A stretch of DNA of 7,442 nucleotides from Erysipelotrichaceae bacterium (GTDB lineage Bacteria > Bacillota_I > Bacilli_A > Erysipelotrichales > Erysipelotrichaceae). The position numbers were made by a program, and so were the translations under genes. Below the pieces are notes generated by a model that was not told the origin of the DNA, did no database searches, and saw only the letters and a program-made list of their open reading frames with translations. Location: positions 1 to 7,442 of the forward strand of contig JAFZQL010000142.1 of NCBI GenBank assembly GCA_017620435.1, written 5' to 3'. Positions 6,516 to 7,442 of this stretch are shown here, one piece after another (position 1 is the stretch's first letter; each line of letters begins with the position of its first letter).

Positions 6516-7442
6516 AAGTACTGATCATCTCACATTCTCTGATTCCTTCCGTCCTTCTGTGTGGTCATACCCAGCTTCAGTATCTGTCGGAAGCGGGAAA
6601 GATCGAATACCGTTTTCTGATAGCCGCCAGGATCAGCACCGGGGATCTTTCCTGGGCCGATATCATCGTTTTTGTCAGAAGTGAAAGCGATCTGGAAGCC
6701 TACACGGCTCAGCTGTGCGCCGGCAAGAAACACATGGTCTATGTGCTGGATGACGATCTGCTGAATCTGCCTGACTATGTCAGCAGCGCGAAATACTATC
6801 ATCAGGAAAACATCCGCAGCAACATCCTGAAGATCATGAGTCTGTGCGATACGTTTATGACGCCTTCTCCTGTCCTGCTGGAAAAGTACGGAAAAGGATT
6901 CAGGAACAGTTTTCTTCTGGATGAGCCTTCCTTGAGCGCCATTGATAAAAAACCGAAAAACGACAGGATCCGCATCGGCTTTGCCGGTTCTATCGACCGG
7001 ACCCAGGATATCAACCATATCCTGGAAGAATGTCTGATCAGGATCATTGAGAAATACGGCTCCGATGTCGATATCGAATTCATGGGAGCCAGACCGAAGA
7101 TCGTAGATGACTACCATCTGAAACACATTCCATACGAAGACAGTTACAAGAGATATACGGAAATCGTCAAAGAGGCCAACTGGGACATCGGTTTGGCACC
7201 GATGCCGGATACGCCTTTTCATGCCTGCAAGTACTTCAACAAATACGTGGAATACGCTTCTTTCGGTATCGCGGGGATCTATTCGGATCTGCAGCCTTAT
7301 GTCTACGGGATCAAAGATCGTAAAAACGGTCTGCTGGTCAGAAATACGACCGAAGACTGGTATCAGGCGATCTGCCTGCTGATCGAAAACGGCAGGCTCA
7401 GAGAAAAGATCTCCCGTGAATGCATCAAGGAAGCCAATACGA
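6512..7442 (+). CDS. GT-B fold glycosyltransferase (GT4-like), 3' partial
   Basis: The frame is open to the end of the window; 310 residues are visible. The ATG overlaps the ATPase stop (ATGA), and the ribosome binding site is weak, so translation is probably coupled. The N-terminal half begins MKVLIISHS and contains ADIIVFVRSE (49-58) and VYVLDDDLLNLP (76-87). This acidic segment is seen in a group of glycosyltransferases related to GT4. The C-terminal half opens with IRIGFAGSIDRTQDI (153-167), followed by WDIGLAPMPDTPF (224-236) and KYVEYASFGIAGIYSD (244-259). In the last of these, E247 stands in the position of the donor-binding glutamate (xEYxxxGxP type). It is probably a cytoplasmic sugar transferase acting in the same glycan pathway as the exporter. 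Donor and acceptor cannot be read from the sequence. No membrane segment is visible. Confidence 0.82.
   Translation, partial: MKVLIISHSLIPSVLLCGHTQLQYLSEAGKIEYRFLIAARISTGDLSWADIIVFVRSESDLEAYTAQLCAGKKHMVYVLDDDLLNLPDYVSSAKYYHQENIRSNILKIMSLCDTFMTPSPVLLEKYGKGFRNSFLLDEPSLSAIDKKPKNDRIRIGFAGSIDRTQDINHILEECLIRIIEKYGSDVDIEFMGARPKIVDDYHLKHIPYEDSYKRYTEIVKEANWDIGLAPMPDTPFHACKYFNKYVEYASFGIAGIYSDLQPYVYGIKDRKNGLLVRNTTEDWYQAICLLIENGRLREKISRECIKEANT

Noticed and set aside
6530..7222. A 230-codon open frame on the - strand
   Set aside because: It is antisense to the last glycosyltransferase, whose + frame is continuous from a coupled ATG and has GT-B motifs.

Overview
The window is one densely packed block of seven genes, all on the + strand. 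It reads as part of a cell-surface polysaccharide synthesis and export locus. GC content is moderate, and starts are a mix of Shine-Dalgarno-led and translationally coupled. The short Wzm/Wzt (TagG/H, RgpC/D)-like ABC exporter together with a DUF2142 membrane protein points to a Gram-positive Bacillota bacterium. Erysipelotrichia or a clostridial relative is plausible, but this is inference from style, not proof. No RNA gene, mobile element, CRISPR array or terminator was seen, and no gene-free stretch exceeds 44 bases.

Layout: 1-1713 is the 3' part of a DUF2142-type polytopic membrane protein whose 5' end lies outside the window. 1738-2841 is a GT-B (GT4-like) glycosyltransferase. 2838-3749 is a GT-A (GT2) glycosyltransferase of the rhamnosyltransferase-like type. 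3794-4327 is a small single-span membrane protein with an extracytoplasmic beta-rich domain. 4333-5757 is an ABC-2 polysaccharide export permease carrying an extra N-terminal membrane-anchored domain. 5766-6515 is the matching Wzt-like ATPase, without a C-terminal carbohydrate-binding domain. 6512-7442 is the start of another GT-B glycosyltransferase, cut by the window end. Two candidate internal promoters precede the 1738 and 3794 genes.

How the genes fit together (inference): cytoplasmic glycosyltransferases extend a lipid-linked glycan. The permease/ATPase pair exports it. The DUF2142 protein, possibly a GT-C-type transferase, may modify the glycan on the outer face. The most unusual point is that one extracytoplasmic domain appears three times: in the visible N-terminal part of the DUF2142 protein, as the stand-alone 177-residue protein, and fused to the N terminus of the ABC permease. 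This suggests a shared substrate-recognition or docking module on the outside of the membrane that links exporter and outer-face enzyme. Other points of note are a probable leaderless start for the 1738 gene and an approximately four-fold excess of GATC across the window.
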